A stretch of 64,000 bases of DNA from Hyphomicrobium sp. (GCF_019753045.1 NZ_JAIELN010000002.1:186001-250000), one strand, 5' to 3'; positions 29,284 through 38,287 are shown, numbered from the stretch's first letter. Made by a program: numbers and translations. The notes: generated by a model from the sequence alone, not told the origin.

Positions 29284-29308
29284 GATTCCGCCTAAGGCTG
29301 AAACGCTC
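29284..29308. repeat. Right terminal inverted repeat of the IS630 element
   Basis: Ends ...CTGAAACGCTC before TA. Its reverse complement agrees with 27940-27964 at 19 of 25 positions. Confidence 0.75.
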
Positions 29309-29372
29309 TAGTAAATAAATTAGCTGTGCTCAATTGCTGCGAGGTCGTCGGCGGAGGCCTCGCATGGATCAA

Positions 29373-29669
29373 TCAAGATTGATCAGAAAGACATTCGAGA
29401 TGCCGGCGGCTTTGTGCGATCAACCCCGGGCCGGGCGTGTCGATAAGGGGCAGCCAACTCTTCAGCAGCCGATCTCTTTTTAGGCAGTATACCTTCGTAC
29501 TGATGTTCCGGCCGTGGCGGTTGTTGCGCGCATCAACCGGCCTCAATCGGCGCTCCATTTCTATGGATGGCACTGGCGGCGTATACTGCGTGGCAACCGC
29601 AATGGAGAAAGTCGTCGAACTCAACAGTGGGATCGCCGCTGCGACGCCCTGTCGGTGGGCCATTGTCAT
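29373..29669 (-). CDS. Small protein, paralogue of the Cys/His protein at 17.1 kb
   Basis: 98 residues with a hydrophobic N-terminal part (GVAAAIPLLSSTTFSIAVAT). RHGRNISTKVYCLKRDRL, then LPLIDTPG, aligns with the protein at 17145-17477. The first two cysteine/histidine positions of that protein are partly replaced here. It lies 15 bases after the stop of the TPR gene on the same strand, so it is probably the last gene of RND operon 2. Confidence 0.5.
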   Translation of the reverse strand: MTMAHRQGVAAAIPLLSSTTFSIAVATQYTPPVPSIEMERRLRPVDARNNRHGRNISTKVYCLKRDRLLKSWLPLIDTPGPGLIAQSRRHLECLSDQS

Positions 29670-29684
29670 TTTTGCTTCCCTTTT

Positions 29685-30854
29685 TCACATTTCCCGCGAA
29701 TACGCGGGCGCGTGCTTCAGCCTCACGGTCAGCCGGTTGACGTCAGCCGACGATTGAAGAAGGATGACCTTCACGTTGCAGTTGGCACGATGCGCGATCT
29801 GGTACTGCGCAACAGACGGCGTATCTCCGCCGGGTTCCGCCACAGGCGTCGGGCGGTACCGGCGGCTGAATTTTGCACGGAAGTCCTCGAAAAGGTGAGG
29901 CGTTACGCCGTCTGCGCTGAGTGAACACACCGAGGATGCGCTGTCCACCGTTCGCACGAACGCAAGTCTTCCGCTGCCAAATGGCGTTGAGCCTGTCCAA
30001 ATCCTCACCACACCGCCTACTTGGGGAGGGGATTCTTTCCACGATGTTCCGCGCGTAACTTCCAGTAGCGCCCCGGCATCCTCGCCGTTTGAGAAACATG
30101 TTCGGTCGAGTGTCTCGATAAGTTCCCCTACGACTTGGTCATGAACCTTTTCCCGCGACTGGTCTGAAGCGCCAACAGCATTTAGGCGTAGCTGTATTAG
30201 TCCGTCTTCAGCACGCGCATTCCCCGGCTCATACAAAAGAGCCGCCCTAAATTCGTTCTCCGCATCCTTGGTTGAGCCCTCCGCGAGATAGAGGAAGCCC
30301 CGCTCGACATGCGCAGAGGCGAATGTAGGTGAGGAACTGATGATGTGATCGAAAATTTGCGCGGCCGAAGCGCGGCGGCCAAGGCCCATAAGGATGACGC
30401 CCTTGTGATAAGCTATGAAGCCATCCCTCGGACTCAGTCGCGCTGCCGCTTCATAGTCGGCCAATGCCTCATCCAGACGTCCCAAACGGTCATAGACGCC
30501 TGCACGATTGACGAGCGCAGGCACTAAATGAGGGACGAGAAGCAACGCCGAGGTGTAATCGCTAAGAGCGTGTTCCCAATCGGCGATCTTTGAGTAGCTA
30601 TTCCCCCTATTGTGGAGGACACGTGCGTCTACGGGCTTCACCCGCAATAGTTCCGTGTAGAGCTGCACGGCTTTCGCGTAGTCGCCCGTTTCATACGCGA
30701 TGTTTGCATTATTGGCGAGAATCTGTGCCCGCTCATCGTCCTGCGCATCTGATTGGACCGTCGGGGTTTTACTGGACGTTGAGGCAAGCGCGGCGCCTGG
30801 CTGCAGAGCGATTAAAGCAAGAAGTGCCCCACTAAGAGTATCAGCTCGAAGCAT
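29685..30854 (-). CDS. Exported tetratricopeptide-repeat protein of RND operon 2
   Basis: 389 residues from an ATG at 30854, which overlaps the end of czcA by 14 bases and follows GGAG. A signal peptide (LSGALLALIALQPGAALAS) precedes at least five TPR units, for example NNANIAYETGDYAKAVQLYT, NRGNSYSKIADWEHALSDYT and NRAGVYDRLGRLDEALADYE. A C-terminal domain of about 150 residues with cysteines (RTCFSNGEDAG, SSVCSLSADG, HRANCNVKVI) is unfamiliar. Exported TPR proteins are protein-interaction scaffolds. Its co-transcription with the pump suggests a role in pump assembly or metal sensing, as inference. Confidence 0.75.
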   Translation of the reverse strand: MLRADTLSGALLALIALQPGAALASTSSKTPTVQSDAQDDERAQILANNANIAYETGDYAKAVQLYTELLRVKPVDARVLHNRGNSYSKIADWEHALSDYTSALLLVPHLVPALVNRAGVYDRLGRLDEALADYEAAARLSPRDGFIAYHKGVILMGLGRRASAAQIFDHIISSSPTFASAHVERGFLYLAEGSTKDAENEFRAALLYEPGNARAEDGLIQLRLNAVGASDQSREKVHDQVVGELIETLDRTCFSNGEDAGALLEVTRGTSWKESPPQVGGVVRIWTGSTPFGSGRLAFVRTVDSASSVCSLSADGVTPHLFEDFRAKFSRRYRPTPVAEPGGDTPSVAQYQIAHRANCNVKVILLQSSADVNRLTVRLKHAPAYSREM

Positions 30855-33800
30855 GACGGTGTTCTCCTTCTTTTTTGTCGTGGATCGAACCGTATCCATG
30901 GCTCGCGGCTTCCGCGCGCGCGAGCTCACGCCCTCGCGCAGGGAACCACGTGTAAAGAACCGGAAGAACAATCAGGGTAAGCAACGTCGAGGTAAGCAAC
31001 CCACCAACAACTACGGTGGCGAGCGGGCGTTGGACCTCCGATCCAATACCGGTTGCCAATAGAAGCGGGATAAGGCCGAGACTTGCCACGGTCGCTGTCA
31101 TCAATACCGGCCGGAGACGGAGCATGGCGCCCTTTCTTACGGCCTCCTCCAGCTTGTATCCTTCGGCCAAGAGCTGATTGAAATACGAGACCATCACCAC
31201 GCCGTTTAATACGGCCACGCCGAACAGCGCGATAAATCCGACCGATGACGGGACGCTCAGAAATTGACCAGATCCCCAGAGGGCGAACACCCCGCCCACG
31301 AGGGCGAACGGGACATTCAAAATGATAAGCAGTGCGTTTCGCACCGAACCAAAGGAAAAGAATAGAAGCGCGAAAATAAGCCCCAAACAGATCGGCACGA
31401 CGATCATCAGGGTGCGCTGCGCGCGCTGCTGATTTTCAAATTGACCGCCCCAAGTCACATAATATCCCGACGGCAGATCGACTTTAGCCTCGACAAGCTT
31501 CTGTGCTTCCGCGACGAAGCCGCCAAGGTCCCGACCGCGAACGTTTGCCTGAATGACGATGCGGCGTTGAGCATCTTCTCTGCTAACAGTTGGAGACCCT
31601 TCGATAAGGCCGATGTCCGCGACTTGCGATAGCTGTACGTGCGCCCCCTCCTTATTCGCCACCCAGAGCTTGCCAATTTCGTCGGTGCTGGAGCGGAACT
31701 CCTTTGCAACACGGAGGTAGATCGAAAAGCGGCGCTGACCATCGAGTACATCGGTCACTGCCTCACCGCCTACCGCCAACGATACGAGTTCCATGACGTC
31801 CGCGACGTTGAGCCCGTATCTGGCTATTTCATCCCTGTTCGCCTTAACTACGACCTGAGCTTCGCCGCTGATCTGTTCCGTCTGAACATCGGCCGCGCCT
31901 TGGATCGAGGCGACAATTTTCTCGATTTCTTGGCCTTTTAGCTCAAGAACTTTCAAGTCGTCGCCGAAGAGTTTAACGGCAAGTTGCGCTTTGACGCCGG
32001 AAAGAAGCTCATCGACCCGCGTCGCAATCGGCTGTGAAAAATTGATGGCGATGCCTGGATATTCCGAAAGGTCTTTGGTCAGAACATCGATGAGCTCGCT
32101 ACGGGTATGGGCCGTGGTCCATTCCGATTGGGGCTTAAGCCCAACCCAAATCTCGTTGTTGTTGAGCGCTTCCGGATCGCCACCCAATTCCGGCCGACCG
32201 ATTTGACTAATCGCGTATTTGACCTCGGGATAAGCGCGAAGCCTTTTCTCGACGCGTCCAGCGATTCTTAGCGCCTCTTCAATCGAGATGCTGGGATTTG
32301 CGGTAACACGAACACTCAATGTGCCTTCATCGAGCTCAGGTACGAATTCACTGCCGAGGCGAGGGATGATGACGCCGGTCGCCACTAAAGAAGCCAGCGC
32401 TGCTCCGACGACGAAAATCTTCCGACGAAGGGCAAAGTTCAAAACAGGCTCATAAATGGCTTTGGCGCCTCGAACGACAAAGCTGTCTTCCTCTGACAGT
32501 TGTCCCCTGAATACCAAAGATGCGAGCACCGGCACGATGGTCAAGGCGACAAGGAGCGATCCCAGCATGGCGAATGCCACGACAAATGCCATGGGACTGA
32601 ACAGCTTGCCCTCGACACCCTCAAGCGTGAAAAGCGGAAGAAAGACGACGACGATGATGAGGACAGCGAAAAAAATCGGCTCGCCTACTTCTTCCGCTGC
32701 GTGCAGTACACGTGAGGTGATCGTGCTATTTCCGCGATTTGGCTCGGCGAGATGCCGCATGATATTTTCGATCATGACCAGCGAGCCATCGACCATCATA
32801 CCAATTCCGATAGCCAACCCGCCCAGGGACTGGAGGTTCGCCGATAGCCCGAACCACCGCATCATGATAATGGCGACGAGCATGGAGAGTGGGATGGAGC
32901 ACAGCACGACGAGGGCGGAGCGGACGTTCCACAGGAATAAAAACAGCACCACGATTATCAAAATGGCCGCTTCGCTGAGCGCCTTCGTGACCGTAGCAAC
33001 GGCCTTTTCGATAAGATCAGCCTGGTCATAGACGGACTCGATCTTTACTCCTTCTGGCAAAGATTTCTGAACGATCGCTATTTTTTTTCGCAGCTTCTCG
33101 ATGACGTTCTTGGTGTTGGCGCCCTTCAACTGCAGGATCACGCCCATCACAACTTCGCCGTTCCCATTCATGGACACGGCGCCTTGGCGTATCTCGCTCC
33201 CGAATTCGACTTCCGCAACGTCGCGCACATAGACCGGCACGCCATCGACCGATTTCAGAACGACGTCGCCGATATCTGTAATGCCATCTCGACCGCCACG
33301 AACCAGGCCTTCTCCTCTAACGACGAGCTGTTCCTGAGAACCTTCGATGTACCAGCCGCCTGCGTTGGCATTGTTGGCCTGAATGGCGGTCTTCACGTCG
33401 TTTATCGACAGTCCATAACTGATCAACCGATCGGGGTTGACGTTGACCTGGTACTGTCGCACCGAACCGCCAAAGCTCAGGACATCCGTTACACCGGGTA
33501 CGGTACGAAGTTGAAACTTCACGATCCAATCATTGATCGCCCTCAGCTCCATCGCGTCGAGCGTCGAACTCGTTAGGATGTATTTGTATACCTGACCCAG
33601 TCCCGTCGTAATCGGTCCGAGCTCAGGCGCGCCGAGGCCGTTCGGTATCCTCTCCTTGGCGGTCGAAAGCCGCTCACTGACAAGCTGCCGCGCGAAATAA
33701 GTGTCCACGTTGTCGTTGAACACGATCGTGATAACGGACAATCCTGTTTTTGAAATCGACCGCACCTGTTGAAGTCCGGGCAGGCCACTCATCACCGTTT

Positions 33801-34008
33801 CGATGGGAAAAGTGATCAGCTTTTCCACTTCAACCGCGGCGAGGCCAGGCGCCACCGTATTTACCTGGACCTGGATATTGGTAACGTCAGGAAACGCATC
33901 CAGATTGAGTTTCTGGATGGAGTAGGTGCCATAAGCCGACAAAGACAAAGCCGCGAGAACGACCAAAACACGCTGGGAGAGTGCAGCTGCAATGATGTTA
34001 TTGATCAT
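30841..34008 (-). CDS. czcA: Heavy-metal efflux RND transporter, CzcA family (system 2)
   Basis: 1055 residues, start MINNIIAAALSQRVLV. Periplasmic and membrane motifs include DVTNIQVQVNTVAPGLAAVE and FARQLVSERLSTAKERIPNG. In helix IV AIGIGMMVDGSLVMIEN (about 399-415) keeps one aspartate and the glutamate, but the first CzcA aspartate is replaced by a small residue. That is a different subgroup (HME3-like) from system 1, so the two pumps probably differ in substrate. It sits in a complete czcC-czcB-czcA operon, six bases after czcB. Confidence 0.9.
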   Translation of the reverse strand: MINNIIAAALSQRVLVVLAALSLSAYGTYSIQKLNLDAFPDVTNIQVQVNTVAPGLAAVEVEKLITFPIETVMSGLPGLQQVRSISKTGLSVITIVFNDNVDTYFARQLVSERLSTAKERIPNGLGAPELGPITTGLGQVYKYILTSSTLDAMELRAINDWIVKFQLRTVPGVTDVLSFGGSVRQYQVNVNPDRLISYGLSINDVKTAIQANNANAGGWYIEGSQEQLVVRGEGLVRGGRDGITDIGDVVLKSVDGVPVYVRDVAEVEFGSEIRQGAVSMNGNGEVVMGVILQLKGANTKNVIEKLRKKIAIVQKSLPEGVKIESVYDQADLIEKAVATVTKALSEAAILIIVVLFLFLWNVRSALVVLCSIPLSMLVAIIMMRWFGLSANLQSLGGLAIGIGMMVDGSLVMIENIMRHLAEPNRGNSTITSRVLHAAEEVGEPIFFAVLIIVVVFLPLFTLEGVEGKLFSPMAFVVAFAMLGSLLVALTIVPVLASLVFRGQLSEEDSFVVRGAKAIYEPVLNFALRRKIFVVGAALASLVATGVIIPRLGSEFVPELDEGTLSVRVTANPSISIEEALRIAGRVEKRLRAYPEVKYAISQIGRPELGGDPEALNNNEIWVGLKPQSEWTTAHTRSELIDVLTKDLSEYPGIAINFSQPIATRVDELLSGVKAQLAVKLFGDDLKVLELKGQEIEKIVASIQGAADVQTEQISGEAQVVVKANRDEIARYGLNVADVMELVSLAVGGEAVTDVLDGQRRFSIYLRVAKEFRSSTDEIGKLWVANKEGAHVQLSQVADIGLIEGSPTVSREDAQRRIVIQANVRGRDLGGFVAEAQKLVEAKVDLPSGYYVTWGGQFENQQRAQRTLMIVVPICLGLIFALLFFSFGSVRNALLIILNVPFALVGGVFALWGSGQFLSVPSSVGFIALFGVAVLNGVVMVSYFNQLLAEGYKLEEAVRKGAMLRLRPVLMTATVASLGLIPLLLATGIGSEVQRPLATVVVGGLLTSTLLTLIVLPVLYTWFPARGRELARAEAASHGYGSIHDKKEGEHRHASS

Positions 34009-34014
34009 GCCGCC

Positions 34015-35151
34015 TCACTCTCCGCCGAAGCTCGATTTCTCGAGTTCAGATTTCAGCATGAAGCTCCCATCGGTGACGACTTTCTCGCCAGCGGCAAGTC
34101 CAGAGACGATTTCCACTTCGTTCGGCGTTTTCAGGTTCGTCTTGACCGATCGCAATTTGTAAACGCCGCCGCCCGCGTCTACGAATACGATCTGCTCCTG
34201 GTTGTGGCGTTGGACGGCGTTGGGGGGAATACTCACCGATGCCTCCCGCATCGGGACTTTGATCAGCACCCTGGCGAAGCTGCCGGGCCGCAACAGCTTA
34301 TCGCTATTGTCTAACTCGACGCGAATAGCCAACGTGCGGGTACGCTCGTCGACGACCTGGGAAACCCATGTCACACGCCCCTGAAACTTCCGGTCCGGGT
34401 AAGCGCGCAAAACGACCGTTGCAGGCAACCCCACAGCGAGTTGACCCATGTCTTGCTCGAACGCGCTTGCAATCACCCACACCTTTTCGAGATCCGCTAG
34501 GCGAAACAGGGGCGTCTGGTCGGTCACTTGGTCACCCACGGCGATCTTCTTCTCGATGATCGTGCCGCTCATCGGCGCAAGCACCGGAACACGCGTCGAA
34601 ACTGAAGGAGGCGCCGAATTGTCCACAGTCGCCGCATCGATTCCCAGCAATGCCAGTTTTTGCGCGGCCGCTCGGAGTTGCGCTTGCGCTTCCGCTGCGC
34701 CTTGTTGTGAAATGAGATATTCCTCCTCCGCGATGACGTTCTTTTTCCAGAGGGTTTCGTGGCGCTCGAGCTGACGTTGCGCGAGTGACGCCTTTGACTT
34801 CGCCACGAGATAGGCTGCCGATGATGATGAAATTTCCTGACTTTCAATAAAGGCGAGAACGTCGTTGGTCCGAACCTCGTCGCCGAGCGCCTTCTTGACC
34901 TCCACCACGACTCCGCCGGCTCTTGGCAGGACCTGAAGGGTCCGATCTTGGTCGGCCGTGACTTCCCCATTGAGCCAAATCTCGCGAGCCAATGTCGTCT
35001 TCTTGGCGTAGGCGGTCTCAAGACCGATCAGTTCGGCCTGCGCGGCGGATAGTTTCACTTCTTTCGGCTGCGCGCCGGCTTGCTCTTCGGCGTCGAGACC
35101 ACTCGTTCCGAACGATAAAGCGACGACAAATATGCTCAGAAAGCGGTGCAC
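34015..35151 (-). CDS. czcB: RND periplasmic adaptor, CzcB family (system 2)
   Basis: 378 residues. Signal peptide MHRFLSIFVVALSFGTSGLD. Lipoyl/barrel-sandwich halves (PRAGGVVVEVKKALGDEVRT) flank a coiled-coil hairpin (SKASLAQRQLERHETLWKKN). A beta-barrel domain follows (VWVIASAFEQDMGQLAVGLP). Unlike the system 1 adaptor it has no His-rich N-terminal stretch. It lies six bases after czcC and six before czcA, so one transcript is almost certain. Confidence 0.9.
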   Translation of the reverse strand: MHRFLSIFVVALSFGTSGLDAEEQAGAQPKEVKLSAAQAELIGLETAYAKKTTLAREIWLNGEVTADQDRTLQVLPRAGGVVVEVKKALGDEVRTNDVLAFIESQEISSSSAAYLVAKSKASLAQRQLERHETLWKKNVIAEEEYLISQQGAAEAQAQLRAAAQKLALLGIDAATVDNSAPPSVSTRVPVLAPMSGTIIEKKIAVGDQVTDQTPLFRLADLEKVWVIASAFEQDMGQLAVGLPATVVLRAYPDRKFQGRVTWVSQVVDERTRTLAIRVELDNSDKLLRPGSFARVLIKVPMREASVSIPPNAVQRHNQEQIVFVDAGGGVYKLRSVKTNLKTPNEVEIVSGLAAGEKVVTDGSFMLKSELEKSSFGGE

Positions 35152-35157
35152 AGCGGA

Positions 35158-36570
35158 TCAACGTCCTTCGGGTTTTGAGTGAGAGGGAGCCGAGTTCTCA
35201 AACGTCGTGAGATCTCGGCCAATCAACGCCTCGACTTTGACACGCGCTTTCTCGTAGTTCGCGCGGGCGTTGACGAGATCAAGGCGCACTTCAAAGAGAG
35301 AGCGCTGCGTATCGAGAACGTTCAGGAAATCAAATTTTCCTTCGTCGTAACCGATCCGCGTCCGGTCAAATGCCGATTGAGCCGCGGGTAGAACCCTGCT
35401 CTCGAAAGCCGTGACTTGAGCATTGGAGGCAGCGAGTTCTCCAAGCGTCTCGACGAGCGAGCTAACGAGTTCGTTGCGCACAGCATCCGCCTCAAAATTG
35501 GCTTTGGCGGCGCGGCGTTCTGCGGCGGCAATGGCCCCTTGATTGCCATCAAATACCTTAAGCGGGACCGATACGGAGGCAACCAACGCCGTGGCGTTGT
35601 CGTCGTTGAGCTGTCTTACGCCGGCGCCGACTGTCAGGTCCGGCACTCCCTTGGATCTTTCCAACGACAATGCCGCGTTGCGGCGGTTCAGCTCATCGGA
35701 CCACCGCGCCAATTGAGGATTGCCGTCCAACAACGCGCGAACGGCGAAGAGCGTTGGCACGCGCCTGTTCTGGCCCAAGCGGCCCGTCGCCGTCTGAAAA
35801 TCCGGTTTCTCGGCGCCCCAAAGAGCGGCAAGCTTTGCGCGGGCGGCCTCAAATTTCAGCCGCTCCGAGTCTGCCAGGGCCTTTGCCCTCGCCGTGCCGA
35901 CGACCGCGCGATCGAGATCAATCGCGCTGGCTTTACCTCCGCGAACGCGCTCGTCGACACCGCTGCGAACAACTTCCGCGATGCGCGCGAAGTCCTCTAG
36001 GACGGCCAATCGTTCTTTCGCCGCCAACACGTCGACAAAAGCGTCGGCTACCCGGCTGGCAGCCAAGACGCGCGCCATTTCGTAATCCCAACCTGCGAGC
36101 GAAGCTTCAAGCCGAGCGGCCGCCAATCGTTTAACTCTCTTGTCGCCGAGTTCGATGACTTGGCTTAGGCCTACAGTGGTTTCTGCCTGGTCAAATGCCG
36201 CTTTGCTTTGGCTGCCACCAAAATTCTCGACTTCAACCGAAAGCTGGGGATTGGGCTTGTAAGAAGCTTGAGCAGCGTCTGCCATCCGAGCGTCGATCTC
36301 GGAGTATGCAGCTTTGACTGCAGGACTGTATTCGACGGCGCGCGCTACTGCCTCTCGCAGTGAGAGAGCGCGGGAGGCAAGGGGTTTCCCCGGCTTTCCA
36401 GGAGGTGCATTCGCCGGCGGCACCCAAGGGCGCCTTGGCAAATCTCGGTCCGTTGCCAAAACCATCGCAGATCCAGTCGTGAGCAGGGTTGGCTCATTCG
36501 AGCAGCCCGACGCACCTAGAAGGGCAAGCGCCATCGCACGTTGTCTCCAACGACCAGTCTGAACTGGCAT
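35158..36570 (-). CDS. czcC: Outer-membrane efflux channel, CzcC family (lipoprotein)
   Basis: 470 residues. The signal peptide ends in a lipobox LGASGC (Cys23), so the protein is lipid-anchored to the outer membrane. Two OEP repeats follow, with long helical segments (RALSLREAVARAVEYSPAVK in the first, VDERVRGGKASAIDLDRAVV, and FDRTRIGYDEGKFDFLNVLD in the second) as in TolC-like CzcC proteins. It is the only channel in the window and may also serve RND system 1, which lacks one. Confidence 0.9.
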   Translation of the reverse strand: MPVQTGRWRQRAMALALLGASGCSNEPTLLTTGSAMVLATDRDLPRRPWVPPANAPPGKPGKPLASRALSLREAVARAVEYSPAVKAAYSEIDARMADAAQASYKPNPQLSVEVENFGGSQSKAAFDQAETTVGLSQVIELGDKRVKRLAAARLEASLAGWDYEMARVLAASRVADAFVDVLAAKERLAVLEDFARIAEVVRSGVDERVRGGKASAIDLDRAVVGTARAKALADSERLKFEAARAKLAALWGAEKPDFQTATGRLGQNRRVPTLFAVRALLDGNPQLARWSDELNRRNAALSLERSKGVPDLTVGAGVRQLNDDNATALVASVSVPLKVFDGNQGAIAAAERRAAKANFEADAVRNELVSSLVETLGELAASNAQVTAFESRVLPAAQSAFDRTRIGYDEGKFDFLNVLDTQRSLFEVRLDLVNARANYEKARVKVEALIGRDLTTFENSAPSHSKPEGR

Positions 36571-36652
36571 CCATCAAATCCCCCAAGCAAAGCCTAGCTC
36601 AGCCTCGAGCCCAGGGCTCAAAGCTCAGCCATGATCTAAAGCTGGCGGAGAT

Positions 36653-37081
36653 CTAAATCTGGAGAACGATCGTGCGCAGGTCGCTTAAGCTCGTGCGCAA
36701 CTCGCTTGCGAATGGACGAGGCGAAATCGAAGCTAAGTTGATCCCCCCGAGAGGGAGCGAAACGTCCGCGGCGGTGAGATAAGGAACGTCGCTTCCGGAG
36801 GCGTCAATGGTTGCAGCAGACTCAATTTCGCGGATCTGGTCGAAGTAGACGTCCCGCTCCAGTCGATAATCGCGGCACGGCACCGACCGAGCGGACGTCT
36901 CAACCTTCCTGAATAAGATGGCATGGCCTGCCGACGTTTTATCGGTGCAATGGTGAGTCCGATCAACTTCGATTGCCGCGCCGTGAGCTTCGCTTACACA
37001 AACGACAAGCGGTAAGCCTGCAATCGTCGTCGCTAGCAGGACCGATACGGTGACCACATATCTGAGAAGCTTACTCAGCAT
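36653..37081 (-). CDS. Small exported protein of RND metal-efflux loci (paralogue 3 of 3)
   Basis: 142 residues with a signal peptide (MLSKLLRYVVTVSVLLATTI). LVVCVSEAHGAAIEVD and HHCTDKTSAGH match the Cys/His motif of its paralogues, and the end LSDLRTIVLQI matches their hydrophobic tail. It lies 82 bases upstream of czcC on the same strand and is likely the first gene of operon 2. The function is unknown; periplasmic metal binding is plausible from the Cys/His content. Confidence 0.62.
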   Translation of the reverse strand: MLSKLLRYVVTVSVLLATTIAGLPLVVCVSEAHGAAIEVDRTHHCTDKTSAGHAILFRKVETSARSVPCRDYRLERDVYFDQIREIESAATIDASGSDVPYLTAADVSLPLGGINLASISPRPFASELRTSLSDLRTIVLQI

Positions 37082-37193
37082 GTCAGCATATAAACATATT
37101 TGTCCTAGCTTGACCTAAAAAAATGACTTCGCCACGGCCCTCCGGCTCTTTCATAAGCAAGTGGCGAACCTTTCGTTGCCCTCGCGCCACGCC

Positions 37194-38192
37194 TTAAACG
37201 ACGTCATCTGGCCTGAGTTCGCAATCGGCATTTTCCGAAACTTCGATTTGAAACGTGGAGTGAGCGATCTTGAATTTGTTCTTCAGCGTGCGGGAAACCT
37301 CCACCAGGAAGGCATCTCCTGGATGCCCCTCGGGCATTACCAAATGGCATGTGAGCGCGATGGTGGTCGTGCTCATTGCCCAAATATGCAAGTCATGGAG
37401 CCGTGCCACTCCCGGCATTTTTTCGAGGCATTGGCGAACCTCATCGGTATTAATGCCCGGGGGGACAGCTTGCATCGCCATAATCAAGGAGTCTTTGAGC
37501 AAACCCCACGTGTTCCACACGATGAGCACTGCAATCACAAGGCTCACGATCGGGTCAAGCACAAGCCAACCGGTATACAGGGTTAGACCGCCCGCAATCA
37601 CCACACCAAGTGAGATGGCCGCGTCGCCCGCCATATGCAGGAAAGCTCCACGCACGTTGATGTCATCGTGACGTCCTGAGGTGAACAGCCAAGCGGTGAA
37701 ACCATTTCCGAGAATGCCGATCGCAGCGACAATCATCACGGTGAAACCTGCCACCGGCTGAGGCGCACTCAAGCGTTCAATCGCCTCCCATGCGATTGCT
37801 CCCGTCGCGACCAACAGCAAAATCCCGTTCGCTAGTGCCGCTAGGATGGACGAGGCGCCCAATCCATAAGTGAAGCGGGCAGTCGGCTTTCTCCTTACGA
37901 GCGCGCTCGCGCCCCATGCCAACAGCAGCCCAAACACATCGCTCAAGTTGTGACCAGCATCCGCCAAGAGGGCCATCGAGTTCGACCAAAAGCCAAAAGA
38001 CGCCTCCAGCACAACGATGCCGACGTTCAGTGCCGTGCCCACCGCAAACGCCCAGCCAAAGTCTTTGGGTGCGTGAACGTGCGCGTGGCCACCGTGACTG
38101 TGGTCATCGGCGTGGCGATCGCCATGGGGATGGTCGTGGCCATTAAAGCCGTGATGATCGTGATCGTGATCGTGATCGTGATCGTGAGCCAT
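37194..38192 (-). CDS. Cation diffusion facilitator metal exporter with His-rich N-terminus
   Basis: About 332 residues. The N-terminus MAHDHDHDHDHDHHGFNGHD and a second HADDHSHGGHAHVH stretch form a cytoplasmic metal-binding tail. The CDF transport site is complete: LADAGHNLSD (His81, Asp85) and HMAGDA (His186, Asp190), the HD-HD set seen in zinc-type CDFs. Six membrane helices and the C-terminal cytoplasmic domain (LHDLHIWAMSTTTIALTCHL) follow. The ATG at 38192 is preferred over a GTG at 38246 because it starts the family-like His tail. A MerR-type promoter lies 65 bases upstream. It exports Zn, Co, Cd or Ni from the cytoplasm. Confidence 0.92.
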   Translation of the reverse strand: MAHDHDHDHDHDHHGFNGHDHPHGDRHADDHSHGGHAHVHAPKDFGWAFAVGTALNVGIVVLEASFGFWSNSMALLADAGHNLSDVFGLLLAWGASALVRRKPTARFTYGLGASSILAALANGILLLVATGAIAWEAIERLSAPQPVAGFTVMIVAAIGILGNGFTAWLFTSGRHDDINVRGAFLHMAGDAAISLGVVIAGGLTLYTGWLVLDPIVSLVIAVLIVWNTWGLLKDSLIMAMQAVPPGINTDEVRQCLEKMPGVARLHDLHIWAMSTTTIALTCHLVMPEGHPGDAFLVEVSRTLKNKFKIAHSTFQIEVSENADCELRPDDVV

Positions 38193-38256
38193 ATGTTTCG
38201 GTTTTTTTTGGGTTGGGTAAGCCGGGCCGTCATGACTGCAGCGCACGCTGTTTGCG

Positions 38257-38287
38257 ACGGTAGCTCCTCAAGCGACTAGAGGAGCAA
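38257..38287 (-). promoter_or_regulatory. MerR-type long-spacer promoter/operator of the CDF gene
   Basis: Read leftward, -35 TTGCTC (38287-38282) and -10 TACCGT (38262-38257) are separated by 19 bases. The perfect dyad GCTCCTC/GAGGAGC (38263-38269 and 38279-38285) overlaps that spacer. A 19-base spacer with a dyad is the hallmark of MerR-activated promoters. The half-site CTAGAGGAGCAA recurs upstream of the MerR gene. Confidence 0.6.

Larger units (their letters stand above)
27940..29308 (-). mobile_element. IS630-family insertion sequence, interrupted (outer element)
   Basis: Both ends carry imperfect inverted repeats: 27940-27964 matches the reverse complement of 29284-29308 at 19 of 25 positions, each beginning GAGC. 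TA flanks both ends (27938-27939 and 29309-29310), the target duplication of the IS630/Tc1 group. The transposase reads leftward and is split: the N-terminal half at 28827-29220, the C-terminal half at 27953-28386. A second IS630 fragment sits between them. The C-terminal half also has a frameshift. The element is not autonomous. Confidence 0.8.

Noticed and set aside
38155-38187. Short-period GATCGT repeat, considered as a repeat array
   Set aside because: It encodes the His-Asp tail of the CDF exporter.
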